Assembly (NCBI GenBank): GCA_963743705.1
Contig: CAVUQS010000001.1
Span: 62,001 to 126,000, forward strand
Length of the DNA: 64,000 nucleotides
Direction of reading: 5' to 3'
Origin: PALSA-243 sp963743705
GTDB lineage: Bacteria; Acidobacteriota; Terriglobia; Bryobacterales; Bryobacteraceae
The notes below the pieces were generated by a model. That model was given only the letters and a program-made list of their open reading frames with translations, was not told where the DNA came from and searched no databases. This document shows, piece by piece, positions 17,531 through 27,531 of the stretch; position 1 is the stretch's first letter, and each line of letters opens with the position of its first letter. The translations under genes were made by a program, and so were the position numbers.

Positions 17531-19555
17531 ATGCGTTTTCTTGTCCTCTGCCTTCTGACCGCGCCGGCGCTTCTTGCCGACGCGCCGCCGGCCCTGATGC
17601 CGCTGCCGGTCAAAATCGAAACGGGAACCGGCGGCCTTGTGATCGACGGCAAATTTACCGTCGCCGGCGACGCGCGCCTCGACGCCGCGCTCACCCGCTT
17701 CATCGCCCGCGTCTCGCGCCAGACCGGCATCATGATGGCCAACCGCAAGCCCTTTAAGACCGCGTCCGAGGCCATGCTGCGCGTCTCCGTCTCCACCCGC
17801 AAAGCCACCCCTTACCCCGTGCTCGATGAGGACGAATCTTACACGCTCGATATCACTCCTGCCGGCGCCTCCATCACTTCCGTAACCATCGACGGCGCTC
17901 TCCACGGCCTCGAAACGTTCGCGCAGGCCATCCAACCCTCGCCCGACGGGTTCCGCGTCGCCGCCATGCGCATTGAAGATCATCCGCGCTTCGCCTGGCG
18001 CGGCCTCATGCTCGACGTCTCACGCCACTTCATGCCCGTCGAAACCATCGAACGCAATCTCGACGCCATGGCCGCGGTGAAGCTCAACGTGCTCCACTGG
18101 CATCTTTCCGACGATCAGGGTTTCCGCGTGGAAAGCCGTCGCTATCCGCACTTGCAGGGCAAAGGCTCCGACGGCCTCTTTTACACGCAGTCCGAGATCC
18201 GCGCCATCGTCGCCTACGCGCGCGACCGCGGCATCCGTGTTGTGCCCGAATTCGATATGCCCGGCCACTCCGCCAGTTGGATGCCCGGCTACCCCGCGCT
18301 CGCCAGCGGCCCCGGACCCTACGAGATCCTCCGCACCTTCGGCGGCAGCCAGGCCGTCATTGACCCCACGCGCGAATCCACCTACACATTTCTGAACACC
18401 TTCATCGGCGAAATGGCCACGCTCTTCCCCGACAAGTTCTTCCACATCGGCGGCGACGAAGTCAATCCCAAGCAGTGGAACGAATCGCCCAAGATCCAGG
18501 CGTTCGAGAAGGCGCACAACATCAAGAACGCGCACGACCTGCAGGTCTACTTCAACCAGCGCGTTCTCAAGATCGTCACCCGCCACGGAAAGACCATGAT
18601 CGGTTGGGATGAGATTCTCCATCCCGATCTCCCCAAAGCGACGGTCGTTCACATCTGGCGCAACCAGGCTTCGCTCGCCAATGCCGTCGAGGCCGGGCAC
18701 CGAACCATTCTTTCCTGGGGTTATTACCTCGACCACCTCAGCCCCGCTAAGTTCCACTACGGCGTCGATCCCCAGGGCGGCGGCGCCGCGCAATTGACCG
18801 AAGAGCAAGCCAAGAGCATCCTCGGCGGCGAAGCCTGCATGTGGGCTGAACTGGTCGATTCCGAAACCGTCGATTCGCGCGTTTGGCCGCGCACCGCCGC
18901 CATCGCCGAGCGCCTTTGGTCGACGCGGGAAACCACCGACGTCGCTTCTATGTATGCGCGCATGGAAGTCGTCAGCCGCACGCTCGAATGGACCGGAGTC
19001 ACTCACCGCTCCGATTACGCCCCCATGCTTGACCGCCTGTCCGGCGGCCAGCGCAATGATTCCCTACGCACCCTCGCCGACGCCTCCGAAGCCCTCGGAC
19101 TGGGGGTCGGCCGGCGCAGCAGCCGCATCACCACCGCCACGCCGCTCAACCGCTTCGTCGACGCCGACCGGCCCGAAAGCGAAAGCGTCCGCGCGCTGGA
19201 AGAAGCCGCCCGGCGTCTGGTGGTCGACCCGCAGCACGATCCCGCCGACGCCGCCCTCCTCCGCAACCAATTCACCCGCTGGGCCGCCAATGACGCCACG
19301 TTCCAGACCTTGGCCGCCAATAACTCGCTTTTAACCGAATTGAAACCACTTTCCACCGATCTCGCCACCCTTGGGACCGCCGGCCTCCGCATTCTCGATG
19401 CCTGGAGCTCCAATTCGCCCCTCCCCGCCGATTGGGTTACCCAACAAAACGCGGAAGTGGCGCGCATGCTAAAGCCTTATCCTTCAGAGGTTAGCCTCGC
19501 TGCGGCGCGCGTGGTCAAGGTTCTGCTCGATTCTCTAGCCCCAAAGGGCCCGTAA
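17531..19555 (+). CDS. Exported beta-N-acetylhexosaminidase, GH20
   Basis: 674-residue glycoside hydrolase family 20 enzyme that removes terminal GlcNAc or GalNAc. A signal peptide covers about 1-16. The GH20b domain precedes the catalytic barrel, with WHLSDDQGFR at 190-199, PEFDMPGHS at 239-247 and the catalytic pair D309-E310 in FHIGGDEVNP. The reaction uses substrate-assisted catalysis. The C-terminal 150 residues are an extension without a motif I recognise. A TATAGG hexamer ends two bases before the ATG, which would fit a nearly leaderless transcript. The neighbour on the other strand cleaves GlcNAc-Asn, so the two could act on the same N-glycan or glycopeptide debris. Confidence 0.93.
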   Translation: MRFLVLCLLTAPALLADAPPALMPLPVKIETGTGGLVIDGKFTVAGDARLDAALTRFIARVSRQTGIMMANRKPFKTASEAMLRVSVSTRKATPYPVLDEDESYTLDITPAGASITSVTIDGALHGLETFAQAIQPSPDGFRVAAMRIEDHPRFAWRGLMLDVSRHFMPVETIERNLDAMAAVKLNVLHWHLSDDQGFRVESRRYPHLQGKGSDGLFYTQSEIRAIVAYARDRGIRVVPEFDMPGHSASWMPGYPALASGPGPYEILRTFGGSQAVIDPTRESTYTFLNTFIGEMATLFPDKFFHIGGDEVNPKQWNESPKIQAFEKAHNIKNAHDLQVYFNQRVLKIVTRHGKTMIGWDEILHPDLPKATVVHIWRNQASLANAVEAGHRTILSWGYYLDHLSPAKFHYGVDPQGGGAAQLTEEQAKSILGGEACMWAELVDSETVDSRVWPRTAAIAERLWSTRETTDVASMYARMEVVSRTLEWTGVTHRSDYAPMLDRLSGGQRNDSLRTLADASEALGLGVGRRSSRITTATPLNRFVDADRPESESVRALEEAARRLVVDPQHDPADAALLRNQFTRWAANDATFQTLAANNSLLTELKPLSTDLATLGTAGLRILDAWSSNSPLPADWVTQQNAEVARMLKPYPSEVSLAAARVVKVLLDSLAPKGP

Positions 19556-19705
19556 CTGCGCGGTTGGGAAAAGTCGCCCCCAGTGATAGGGTGACAAGTG
19601 TCGAAGATTTTGGAACTTGCTTGTCCAGCCTCAAAACTCCACGTTCGAGAACGGCTAGAATTGATGATGTATTTTTTGGGGCGTGTGTCCCAACCGTAGG
19701 CGACC

Positions 19706-21073
19706 ATGATCGAGCGTACTTCTTCCACAACCGGCGAAACCGAAGCGCCGCCCTTGCGCGCGCTGCCACCGGCTAAACCTCGCTACGCGTTACCGCCGGC
19801 GCCGCCCGACCGTCCGAAATCGAAATGGCGCTTCCTCGGCTGGGCAATTTTTGCGGCGGTTCTGGTCGCGGGGTATCTGAACTGGTCCAAAATCACATCG
19901 CTGTTTACCGCGCCCGCGCCCGCGCCCAAGTCCGGTAAGAAGGGCGGACGCGGCGGCGGTGGAAACGCGCCCGTCGTCGCCACCCGCGCCACGCGCGGCA
20001 ACATCGACGTGATCGTCAGCGCGCTCGGTTCCGTCACCCCCGTCTACACCACTGTCATCCAGAGCCGTGTGGTGGGCGAGCTGATGAGCGTCAGCTACAA
20101 AGAAGGCGACATGGTCAACAAGGGCGATGTCCTGATGGAGATCGACCCTCGCCCCTTCCAGGTGCAGCTCGAGCAGGCCGAAGGGCAACTGGCGAAAGAT
20201 CAGGCCGCGCTCGATAACGCGCGCGTCGATCTCAAACGCTACCAGACGCTCTACGATCAGAACGCCGTCCCTGAGCAGCAGCTTGCGACGCAAAAGGCGC
20301 TGGTAGATCAGGATATCGGCATCGTGAAGACCGACCAGGGCCAAATCGATAGCGCCAAATTGAACTTGGTCTATTGCAAGATTATCGCCCCCATCACCGG
20401 CCGTCTCGGACTTCGCCTGGTGGACCCCGGCAACATCATCCAGACCACCACCAACCTCGTCGTCATCGCCCAAATCGACCCCATCAGCGTCATCTTCCCC
20501 CTCCCCGAGGATTCGCTCCCCGCCATTTACAAAAAAATGCGCGCCGGCCAGCAGTTGAGCGTCGATGCCTGGGATCACGCCAACACCACGAAGCTGGCCA
20601 CCGGCAAACTGGTGACCATCGACAATCAGATCGATCAAACCACCGGCACCGTGCGCATGCGCGCCGATTTCGACAACAAAGAGCACGAGCTCTTCCCCAA
20701 TCAATTCGTCAATGTGCGCGTTCTGCAACAGGTGAAAACCGGCGTCGTGCTTTTGAACGGCGCGGCCGTGCAGCTCTCCGGCAGCCGCTCCTACGTGTGG
20801 CTGGTCAAACCCGATTCCACGGTCACCGTGCGCGATATTACGACCGGCACCGTCGAAGGCAACGAGCAAGAGGTTACCTCCGGCCTGCAGCCGGGCGACG
20901 AAGTAGTGTTGACCGGCGTGGATAAGTTGCAGGAAGGCCAGAAGGTAACCCCGCAGGTTCAGGGCGAGCAGGGCGCAGGCCGGGGCGGCCGCGCCGGCGC
21001 CGGCGGCAATCCGGGCGGCGCAGCCTCGGGAAAAGGCGCGGGCGGCAAGAAGGGCGGAGGCAAAAAGCAGTGA
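19706..21073 (+). CDS. RND efflux periplasmic adaptor (MdtA/AcrA-like)
   Basis: 455-residue membrane fusion protein linking the two RND permeases to the outer-membrane channel. One N-terminal membrane helix lies at about 35-53, followed by a Gly-rich linker (about 73-92), the barrel-sandwich/lipoyl domain (SVSYKEGDMVNKGDVLMEID), a helical hairpin (about 150-205) and a beta-barrel domain. The last 35 residues are an unusual Gly/Arg/Lys-rich tail. First gene of a four-gene plus-strand operon; its stop overlaps the next start as GTGA. The upstream 150 bases hold no promoter I would call with confidence. Confidence 0.93.
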   Translation: MIERTSSTTGETEAPPLRALPPAKPRYALPPAPPDRPKSKWRFLGWAIFAAVLVAGYLNWSKITSLFTAPAPAPKSGKKGGRGGGGNAPVVATRATRGNIDVIVSALGSVTPVYTTVIQSRVVGELMSVSYKEGDMVNKGDVLMEIDPRPFQVQLEQAEGQLAKDQAALDNARVDLKRYQTLYDQNAVPEQQLATQKALVDQDIGIVKTDQGQIDSAKLNLVYCKIIAPITGRLGLRLVDPGNIIQTTTNLVVIAQIDPISVIFPLPEDSLPAIYKKMRAGQQLSVDAWDHANTTKLATGKLVTIDNQIDQTTGTVRMRADFDNKEHELFPNQFVNVRVLQQVKTGVVLLNGAAVQLSGSRSYVWLVKPDSTVTVRDITTGTVEGNEQEVTSGLQPGDEVVLTGVDKLQEGQKVTPQVQGEQGAGRGGRAGAGGNPGGAASGKGAGGKKGGGKKQ

Positions 21074-24000
21074 ATCCGTCGCAGACGTTTATTCTGCGGC
21101 CTGTTGCAACCTCGCTATTGATGGTAGGCATCCTGCTGGCGGGCGCCGTGGGATACAAGCAACTGCCGGTCTCGGCGCTGCCCGAAGTCGATTACCCAAC
21201 TATTCAGGTGGTGACGTTCTATCCGGGCGCGAGTCCGGACGTGATGGCTTCGTCCGTCACGGCGCCGCTCGAGCGCCAGTTCGGACAGGTGCCGGGGCTG
21301 CAACAGATGACCTCCACCAGCTCCGATGGCAGCTCGGTCATCACGCTGCAATTCACCCTCAGCCTGAACATCGATGTCGCCGAGCAGGAGGTGCAGCAAT
21401 CCATCAATGCGTCGGGCACGTTTCTCCCGCCCGACCTGCCCACCCCGCCGCTCTACAGCAAAACCAATCCCGCCGATACGCCGATTCTGACGCTCGCGCT
21501 TACCTCCAACACGCTCGCCCTGGCCAAGGTGGAAGACTTCGCGGATACGCGCCTGGCTCCCAAGATTTCGCAACTGCCGGGCGTGGGTCTGGTAAGCATT
21601 TCGGGCGGGCAGAAGCCGGCCGTGCGTATACAGGCCAACCCGACCCAGTTGGGATCCTACGGCCTCAACCTCGAGGACGTGCGTAGCGCCATCACCGCGG
21701 CCAACGTGAACCAGGCCAAGGGTAACTTCGACGGCCTATATCAGGATTATCAGATCGGGGCCAACGACCAGCTGCTATCGAGCTCCGATTACTCCTCGCT
21801 CATCATCGCCTACCGCAACGGCGCTCCCGTAAAGCTCACGGACGTAGCCACCGTGAAAGACGATATCGAAAACGTGCGCCAGGCGGCGTGGTGGAATCTG
21901 ACGCCGGCCGTGATCCTGAACATTCAGCGGCAGCCGGGCGCCAACATCATCGCCGTAGTGGACCGCATCAAAACGCTACTGCCGACGCTCACGGCGTCGC
22001 TGCCATCGGACGTACACGTTCAGGTGCTGACCGACCGCACCAACACCATCCGCGCTTCGGTGGCTGACGTGCAGTTCGAACTCGTGCTCACCGTCGCGCT
22101 GGTGGTGATGGTGATCTTCCTGTTCTTGCGCAATCTTTCCGCAACCGTTATTCCCAGCATTGCTGTGCCTCTCTCGCTCGTCGGCACCTTCGGCGTGATG
22201 TACCTGCTGGGATACAGTCTGAACAACCTCACACTGATGGCGCTGACCATCTCCACCGGCTTCGTGGTGGACGACGCCATCGTGATGATCGAAAATATCA
22301 GCCGCTATATCGAGGAAGGTGAAACTCCCCTGCAAGCCGCCCTCAAGGGCTCGGCGCAGATCGGCTTCACCATCGTGTCGCTCACCATCTCACTGATCGC
22401 CGTCCTCATCCCGCTCCTCTTCATGGGAGACATTGTCGGCCGCCTGTTCCGCGAGTTCGCCGTTACGCTCGCGGTCACCATTCTGGTTTCGGCCCTGGTT
22501 TCGCTCACGCTGACTCCCATGATGTGCGCCAAGCTGCTGAAGCACACGCCGGAGCATCAGCAAGGCTGGTTCTACCGCGTCTCGGAACGTGGCTTCAACT
22601 GGATCATCGATCAGTACGGCAAGTTGCTGCAGGTGGTGTTGCGTTTCCAAACGCTGACCCTGCTGGTGGCGGTCGGAACGCTGGCGGTTACCGTGCTCCT
22701 GTTCCTCTACATCCCCAAGGGCTTCTTTCCCATTCAGGATACGGGCGTGATCCAGGGCATTTCGGAAGCGGCGCAGACCATCTCGTTCCGCGAAATGTCG
22801 AAGCTGCAATACTCCCTGGCGGAGGTGATTCTGAAGGATCCGGCGGTGGACAGCCTGTCTTCGTTCATCGGCATCGATGGCACCAACACCACCATGAACA
22901 GCGGACGCATTCAGATCAACCTGAAAGATCTCGATGTGCGCAAAACCGGCGCCGGCGATGTGATTCGCCGTTTGCAGCCGAAGCTCGACGCCGTGGCGGG
23001 AATTACGCTCTACATGCAGCCGGTGCAGGATCTGTCGGTGGAAGACCGGGTAAGCCGCACGCAATTTCAATACACGCTGGAAGACGCCAGCGCTGACGAA
23101 CTGAACGTTTACACGCCGCGCATGATTAATCTGCTGAAGCAGATTCCCTACCTGCGCGACGTGGCCAGCGACCAGCAGGTACAGGGCCTGCGCGCCTCTT
23201 TGATCTACGACCGGAACACCGCTTTGCGGCTCGGCATCACGCCGAACATGATCGACCAGACGCTATACGACGCGTACGGGCAGCGCGAAGTCTCGGTGAT
23301 GTTCACGCAGTTGAACCAGTATCACGTCGTCCTCGAATTGATGCCCGGGTTCCAGCGCACCCCGCTCGACTTGCGCAACCTTTATATCCGGACGGGAACG
23401 GGGTCGCAAGCCGGAGGCGCGGGCCTGGTATCGGGCGGAAATTCATCCACCTCGCTTTCCACCGGCCCGAAGAACTCCGCGGGAAACGCGGCGACCTCTA
23501 TCGTGGTCGGCTCCGGCGCCACGCCGTCGAGCGCCGTGTTTAATGGAAACGCGGCGTCCGCGGGCGCGTTCCCCAATGGGGGACAGGTGGCGCTGGGCAC
23601 GTTTTCGCAAGTGCAGATGCAGTCGGCCCCCATCACCATCAATCACCAGGGACAATTTCCGGTAGTGACGATTTCCTTCAATCTGGCGCCCGGCGCCTCG
23701 CTGGGCGACGCGGTGGATGCCGTGAACCGCGTAAAAGACCAACTGCAAATGCCGGCCAGCATCCAGGGCGCGTTTCAGGGCACGGCGGCTTCGTTTCAGG
23801 CGTCGCTGGCCAATGAGCCGGTCTTAATTTTGGCGGCGCTGGTGACAGTGTATATCGTGCTGGGCGTGCTATACGAGAGCTACATCCACCCGCTGACGAT
23901 TCTTTCCACGCTGCCTTCGGCGGGCGTCGGCGCGTTTTTGGCGCTCATCATTTGCCGCCAGGATTTCAGCATCGTAGCTTTGATCGGCATCGTCCTATTG

Positions 24001-24357
24001 ATCGGTATTGTGCAGAAGAACGCCATTATGATGATCGATTTTGCGCTCGACGCGGAACGAAAGGAAGGCATGGCGCCGCTGGACGCCATCTACCAGGCCT
24101 GTTTGCTGCGGTTCCGCCCGATCCTGATGACCACAATGGCGGCAATGCTCGGCGGCGTGCCCCTGGCGTTCGGCTCGGGTACGGGCTCGGAATTGCGGCA
24201 GCCGCTCGGCATCACGATCATCGGCGGATTGATCTTTAGCCAGATGCTCACCTTGTTTACCACGCCGGTCATTTATCTGTGGATGGAGCGGCTGGCGCGC
24301 CGATTGTCGCGGCACAAGGAGACGGCGCCGGAGGGCGAATTTGAACCGGCGCATTAG
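21070..24357 (+). CDS. RND efflux permease 1 (MdtB-like)
   Basis: 1095-residue inner-membrane proton-driven drug exporter with 12 helices and two large periplasmic domains. The proton-relay aspartate pair is in GFVVDDAIVMIENI near residue 400, and conserved FRPILMTTMAAMLGG is near the end. GTG start overlapping the adaptor stop. It is about 60 residues longer than most relatives because of a Ser/Gly/Ala/Asn-rich insertion at about 777-837, between LRNLYIRT and VALGTFSQV in the second periplasmic domain. Together with the following permease it suggests a heteromeric pump like MdtBC. Substrate unknown. Confidence 0.95.
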   Translation: MNPSQTFILRPVATSLLMVGILLAGAVGYKQLPVSALPEVDYPTIQVVTFYPGASPDVMASSVTAPLERQFGQVPGLQQMTSTSSDGSSVITLQFTLSLNIDVAEQEVQQSINASGTFLPPDLPTPPLYSKTNPADTPILTLALTSNTLALAKVEDFADTRLAPKISQLPGVGLVSISGGQKPAVRIQANPTQLGSYGLNLEDVRSAITAANVNQAKGNFDGLYQDYQIGANDQLLSSSDYSSLIIAYRNGAPVKLTDVATVKDDIENVRQAAWWNLTPAVILNIQRQPGANIIAVVDRIKTLLPTLTASLPSDVHVQVLTDRTNTIRASVADVQFELVLTVALVVMVIFLFLRNLSATVIPSIAVPLSLVGTFGVMYLLGYSLNNLTLMALTISTGFVVDDAIVMIENISRYIEEGETPLQAALKGSAQIGFTIVSLTISLIAVLIPLLFMGDIVGRLFREFAVTLAVTILVSALVSLTLTPMMCAKLLKHTPEHQQGWFYRVSERGFNWIIDQYGKLLQVVLRFQTLTLLVAVGTLAVTVLLFLYIPKGFFPIQDTGVIQGISEAAQTISFREMSKLQYSLAEVILKDPAVDSLSSFIGIDGTNTTMNSGRIQINLKDLDVRKTGAGDVIRRLQPKLDAVAGITLYMQPVQDLSVEDRVSRTQFQYTLEDASADELNVYTPRMINLLKQIPYLRDVASDQQVQGLRASLIYDRNTALRLGITPNMIDQTLYDAYGQREVSVMFTQLNQYHVVLELMPGFQRTPLDLRNLYIRTGTGSQAGGAGLVSGGNSSTSLSTGPKNSAGNAATSIVVGSGATPSSAVFNGNAASAGAFPNGGQVALGTFSQVQMQSAPITINHQGQFPVVTISFNLAPGASLGDAVDAVNRVKDQLQMPASIQGAFQGTAASFQASLANEPVLILAALVTVYIVLGVLYESYIHPLTILSTLPSAGVGAFLALIICRQDFSIVALIGIVLLIGIVQKNAIMMIDFALDAERKEGMAPLDAIYQACLLRFRPILMTTMAAMLGGVPLAFGSGTGSELRQPLGITIIGGLIFSQMLTLFTTPVIYLWMERLARRLSRHKETAPEGEFEPAH

Positions 24358-24361
24358 CAGG

Positions 24362-24397
24362 ACGGGCCTCCCGCCCTGTCCGGCGCGCGAGGCGCGC
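24362..24397 (+). other. Two GC-rich hairpins between the two RND permease genes
   Basis: In the 63-base gap an imperfect stem GGAC-GGGC/GCCC-T-GTCC is followed by a perfect stem GCGCGC (24383-24388)/GCGCGC (24392-24397) with loop GAG and then TTTCGCG. They may damp read-through or stabilise the upstream message. Function is inference. Confidence 0.35.
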
Positions 24398-24420
24398 TTT
24401 CGCGGAAGGCAGATCCTACC

Positions 24421-27400
24421 ATGAACATCTGCGAACCATTCATCCGGCGTCCCATCGCAACCACGCTGCTTACGGCGGCAATCGCGCTCGCCGGCGCAGT
24501 CGCGTTCAACGTTCTGCCGGTTTCGCCGCTTCCTCAGGTGGATTTCCCGACCATCAACGTCAATGCCAGCCTGCCGGGCGCATCTGCGGAGACGATGGCC
24601 TCGTCGGTCGCCACGCCGCTCGAGCGCCAGTTCGGGCGCATCGCCTCGGTCACGGAGATGACTTCGTCGAGCGGTCTCGGCTCCACCAGCATCACCCTGC
24701 AGTTCGATCTCAACCGTAACATCGACGCGGCGGCGCGCGACGTGCAAGCGGCGATTAACGCCGCGCGCGGCTATCTTCCGACAAACCTGCCGAGCAACCC
24801 CACCTATCGCAAGGTGAATCCCGCCGATTCGCCGATCTTCATGATCGCGCTTACTTCGGATGTGCTCGACAAGGGCCAGATGTACGACGCGGCGTCGTCC
24901 ATCATGGCGCAGAAGCTGTCGCAGATTACCGGAGTGGGCCAGGTGACGGTCGGCGGCAGCGCGCTGCCCGGAGTGCGCATTGAGTTGAACCCTGACCAGG
25001 TCAGTAAGTACGGCCTCAGTCTCGAACAGATACGCACGCAACTGGCCAACGCCAACGTCAATACGCCTAAGGGACACTTTTCCGACGGCGTGCGGACATG
25101 GGAGGTAGGCGCGAACGATCAGATTTTCCATGCGACGGATTACGCCCCCCTGATCATGGCGTACAACAATGGCGCGCCGGTGCGCGTCTCGGATATAGGA
25201 CAAGCCGTCGATTCCGTGGAGGATCTGCGGAACGCGGGCTATGCCAACGGCAAGCCTTCGGTGCTGGTCATCATCTTCAAGCAACCGCGCGCCAACATCA
25301 TCGACACCGTAGACGCTATCCGCGCTGAGCTGCCGCAATTAAAGGCCTCGATTCCGCAATCGATCGATATGAAGGTTGCGATGGACCAGACGGTCACCAT
25401 CCGCGCCTCGGTACGCGACACGGAGAAGACGCTGGGGATCTCGGTGGCCCTTGTGATCCTGGTGGTGTTCCTTTTTCTGCGCAATCCGCGCACCACGTTC
25501 ATCCCCAGCGTCGTCGTGCCGGTATCTCTCATCGGGACGTTCGGCGTCATGTATTTGTTCGGATATAGCCTCGACAATCTGTCGCTCATGGCGCTCACCA
25601 TCTCCACCGGCTTCGTGGTGGATGACGCCATCGTGGTGATCGAGAACATCATGCGCTATCTCGAACAAGGAATGAATCCTTACGCGGCGGCGCTGAAGGG
25701 CGCGCAGGAGATCGGCTTCACGGTGTTGACGATGAGCACCTCGCTGGTGGCGGTCTTCATTCCCCTGCTGCTGATGGGTGGAATCGTGGGGCGATTGTTC
25801 CGCGAGTTCTCGGTGACGCTTTCCGTGGCCATTGCGGTTTCGATGTTGGTCTCGCTGACTGCGACTCCCATGATGTGCGCCCACCTTCTGCGCGAAGAGC
25901 GCGCGCACGGGTGGCTCTACCGGACCAGCGAGCGCGCTTTCAATTTCGTCGTGGATCTCTACGGGCGCGCGCTGGCTGCGGTGCTGCGGCATTCGTTCGC
26001 CACGCTGATGGTGCTGCTGGTGACCATCGCGCTCAACGTGTTTCTCTTCATCCGGGTGCCTAAGGGATTTTTCCCGCAGCAGGACAATGGACGGCTCCAG
26101 GGCTCGGTGCAGGCCGATCAGGATACCTCGTTCACGGCGATGGATTCGATTTTAAAGCGATTCGTGAACATCGTTGCCGCCGACCCGGGGGTGGATACGG
26201 TCAACGGATTCACCGGCGGGGGCCGCGGCGGCGCCACCAACTCAGCCCGCATGTTCATCTCGCTGAAGCCGCTCGAGGAGCGCAAGGTGAACGCCGACGA
26301 TATTGTGAACCGTCTCCGCCCGAAATTGGCGCAGGTGCCGGGCGCGACCTGTTTTCTGCAGGCTTCGCAGGATCTGCGTGTGGGCGGCCGCCAGAGCAAT
26401 GCGCAATATCAGTTCACCATGCGCAGCGATAGCGTCGACCCTCTGAACGAGTACGGGCCCCAGATGCTCGAAGCCCTGCAGCAGATACCGATAATCGCCG
26501 ACGTGAATACGGACCAGCAAAACCGCGGTTTACAGACGTGGGTGCAATACGACCGCAGCACCGCGGCGCGCTTCGGCATTTCCTCGCAGTTGATCGACAA
26601 CACGCTCTATGACGCTTTCGGGCAGCGGCCGGTATCGACCATGTACACCTCCCTGAACCAATATCACGTGGTGATGGAAGCCGCCCCGCAATATTGGCAG
26701 GACCCCGAAATTCTGAAGCGCATTTTCGTGACCTCGCCCGCCAGCGGCCAGGTGCCGCTATCGGCATTCGCTCATTTCGCGCCCCAAAACACGGCTCTCG
26801 CCGTGAATCATCAGGGGCTGTTCCCGTCGGCGACCATCTCATTCAACCTGCGCCCGGGTGTGGCGCTGGGCGATGCAGAGGCGGCCATCACCGCCGCGGC
26901 CGCGAAGGTAGGTTTGCCGGCCACGATTGAAACCGGCTACTCGGGGACCGCGGCGGCATACAAGGATTCGCTGGATAGCGAACCGCTGCTGATTGGGGCT
27001 GCGCTGGCCGCCGTTTACCTGGTGCTGGGAGTCCTCTACGAAAGCTACATTCATCCCATTACGATTCTCTCGACGCTGCCATCGGCGGGCGTAGGTGCGC
27101 TGCTGGCATTGATGCTGACCGGCACCGAGTTCAGCATCATCGCCATGATCGGCGTCATCCTGCTGATCGGTTTGGTGAAGAAGAACGCCATCATGATGAT
27201 CGATTTCGCCATCATGGCGGAGCGCAACGAAGGCAAAAGCTCGCGCGATTCCATTTTCGAAGCGTGCATGCTGCGCTTCCGGCCCATCCTGATGACCACC
27301 ATGGCCGCCATGCTCGGCGCTGTGCCGCTCGCCTTCGGAACCGGCACCGGGTCGGAGTTGCGGCGGCCGCTCGGCATCACTATCATCGGAGGATTGATCT

Positions 27401-27531
27401 TTAGCCAGATGCTTACCTTGTTCACTACCCCCGTGGTTTATCTCTACTTTGATCGCCTTCAAAATTTCTGGGAGCGCCGCCGCGCGCACAGACGCCGGCG
27501 CCATTCTGAGCCTGTGGGGCAGGAGGCCTGA
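24421..27531 (+). CDS. RND efflux permease 2 (MdtC-like)
   Basis: 1036-residue second RND permease, normal family length, with the same architecture as its neighbour: DD pair in GFVVDDAIVVIENI near residue 400, VLYESYIHPITILSTLPSAG, and FRPILMTTMAAMLGAVPLAFG near the C-terminus. It lacks the Ser/Gly insertion of permease 1, and its docking-domain stretch reads GQVPLSAFAHF as in canonical relatives. Starts at ATG 24421 after two hairpins. Ends directly against the outer-membrane channel gene with no spacer. Strong similarity to permease 1 suggests an old gene duplication. Confidence 0.95.
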   Translation: MNICEPFIRRPIATTLLTAAIALAGAVAFNVLPVSPLPQVDFPTINVNASLPGASAETMASSVATPLERQFGRIASVTEMTSSSGLGSTSITLQFDLNRNIDAAARDVQAAINAARGYLPTNLPSNPTYRKVNPADSPIFMIALTSDVLDKGQMYDAASSIMAQKLSQITGVGQVTVGGSALPGVRIELNPDQVSKYGLSLEQIRTQLANANVNTPKGHFSDGVRTWEVGANDQIFHATDYAPLIMAYNNGAPVRVSDIGQAVDSVEDLRNAGYANGKPSVLVIIFKQPRANIIDTVDAIRAELPQLKASIPQSIDMKVAMDQTVTIRASVRDTEKTLGISVALVILVVFLFLRNPRTTFIPSVVVPVSLIGTFGVMYLFGYSLDNLSLMALTISTGFVVDDAIVVIENIMRYLEQGMNPYAAALKGAQEIGFTVLTMSTSLVAVFIPLLLMGGIVGRLFREFSVTLSVAIAVSMLVSLTATPMMCAHLLREERAHGWLYRTSERAFNFVVDLYGRALAAVLRHSFATLMVLLVTIALNVFLFIRVPKGFFPQQDNGRLQGSVQADQDTSFTAMDSILKRFVNIVAADPGVDTVNGFTGGGRGGATNSARMFISLKPLEERKVNADDIVNRLRPKLAQVPGATCFLQASQDLRVGGRQSNAQYQFTMRSDSVDPLNEYGPQMLEALQQIPIIADVNTDQQNRGLQTWVQYDRSTAARFGISSQLIDNTLYDAFGQRPVSTMYTSLNQYHVVMEAAPQYWQDPEILKRIFVTSPASGQVPLSAFAHFAPQNTALAVNHQGLFPSATISFNLRPGVALGDAEAAITAAAAKVGLPATIETGYSGTAAAYKDSLDSEPLLIGAALAAVYLVLGVLYESYIHPITILSTLPSAGVGALLALMLTGTEFSIIAMIGVILLIGLVKKNAIMMIDFAIMAERNEGKSSRDSIFEACMLRFRPILMTTMAAMLGAVPLAFGTGTGSELRRPLGITIIGGLIFSQMLTLFTTPVVYLYFDRLQNFWERRRAHRRRRHSEPVGQEA

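Noticed and set aside
18020..19006. Antisense 328-codon frame opposite the hexosaminidase
   Set aside because: Shadow frame of a clear GH20 gene; composition is Gly/Val/Ala/Asp-rich with no domain.
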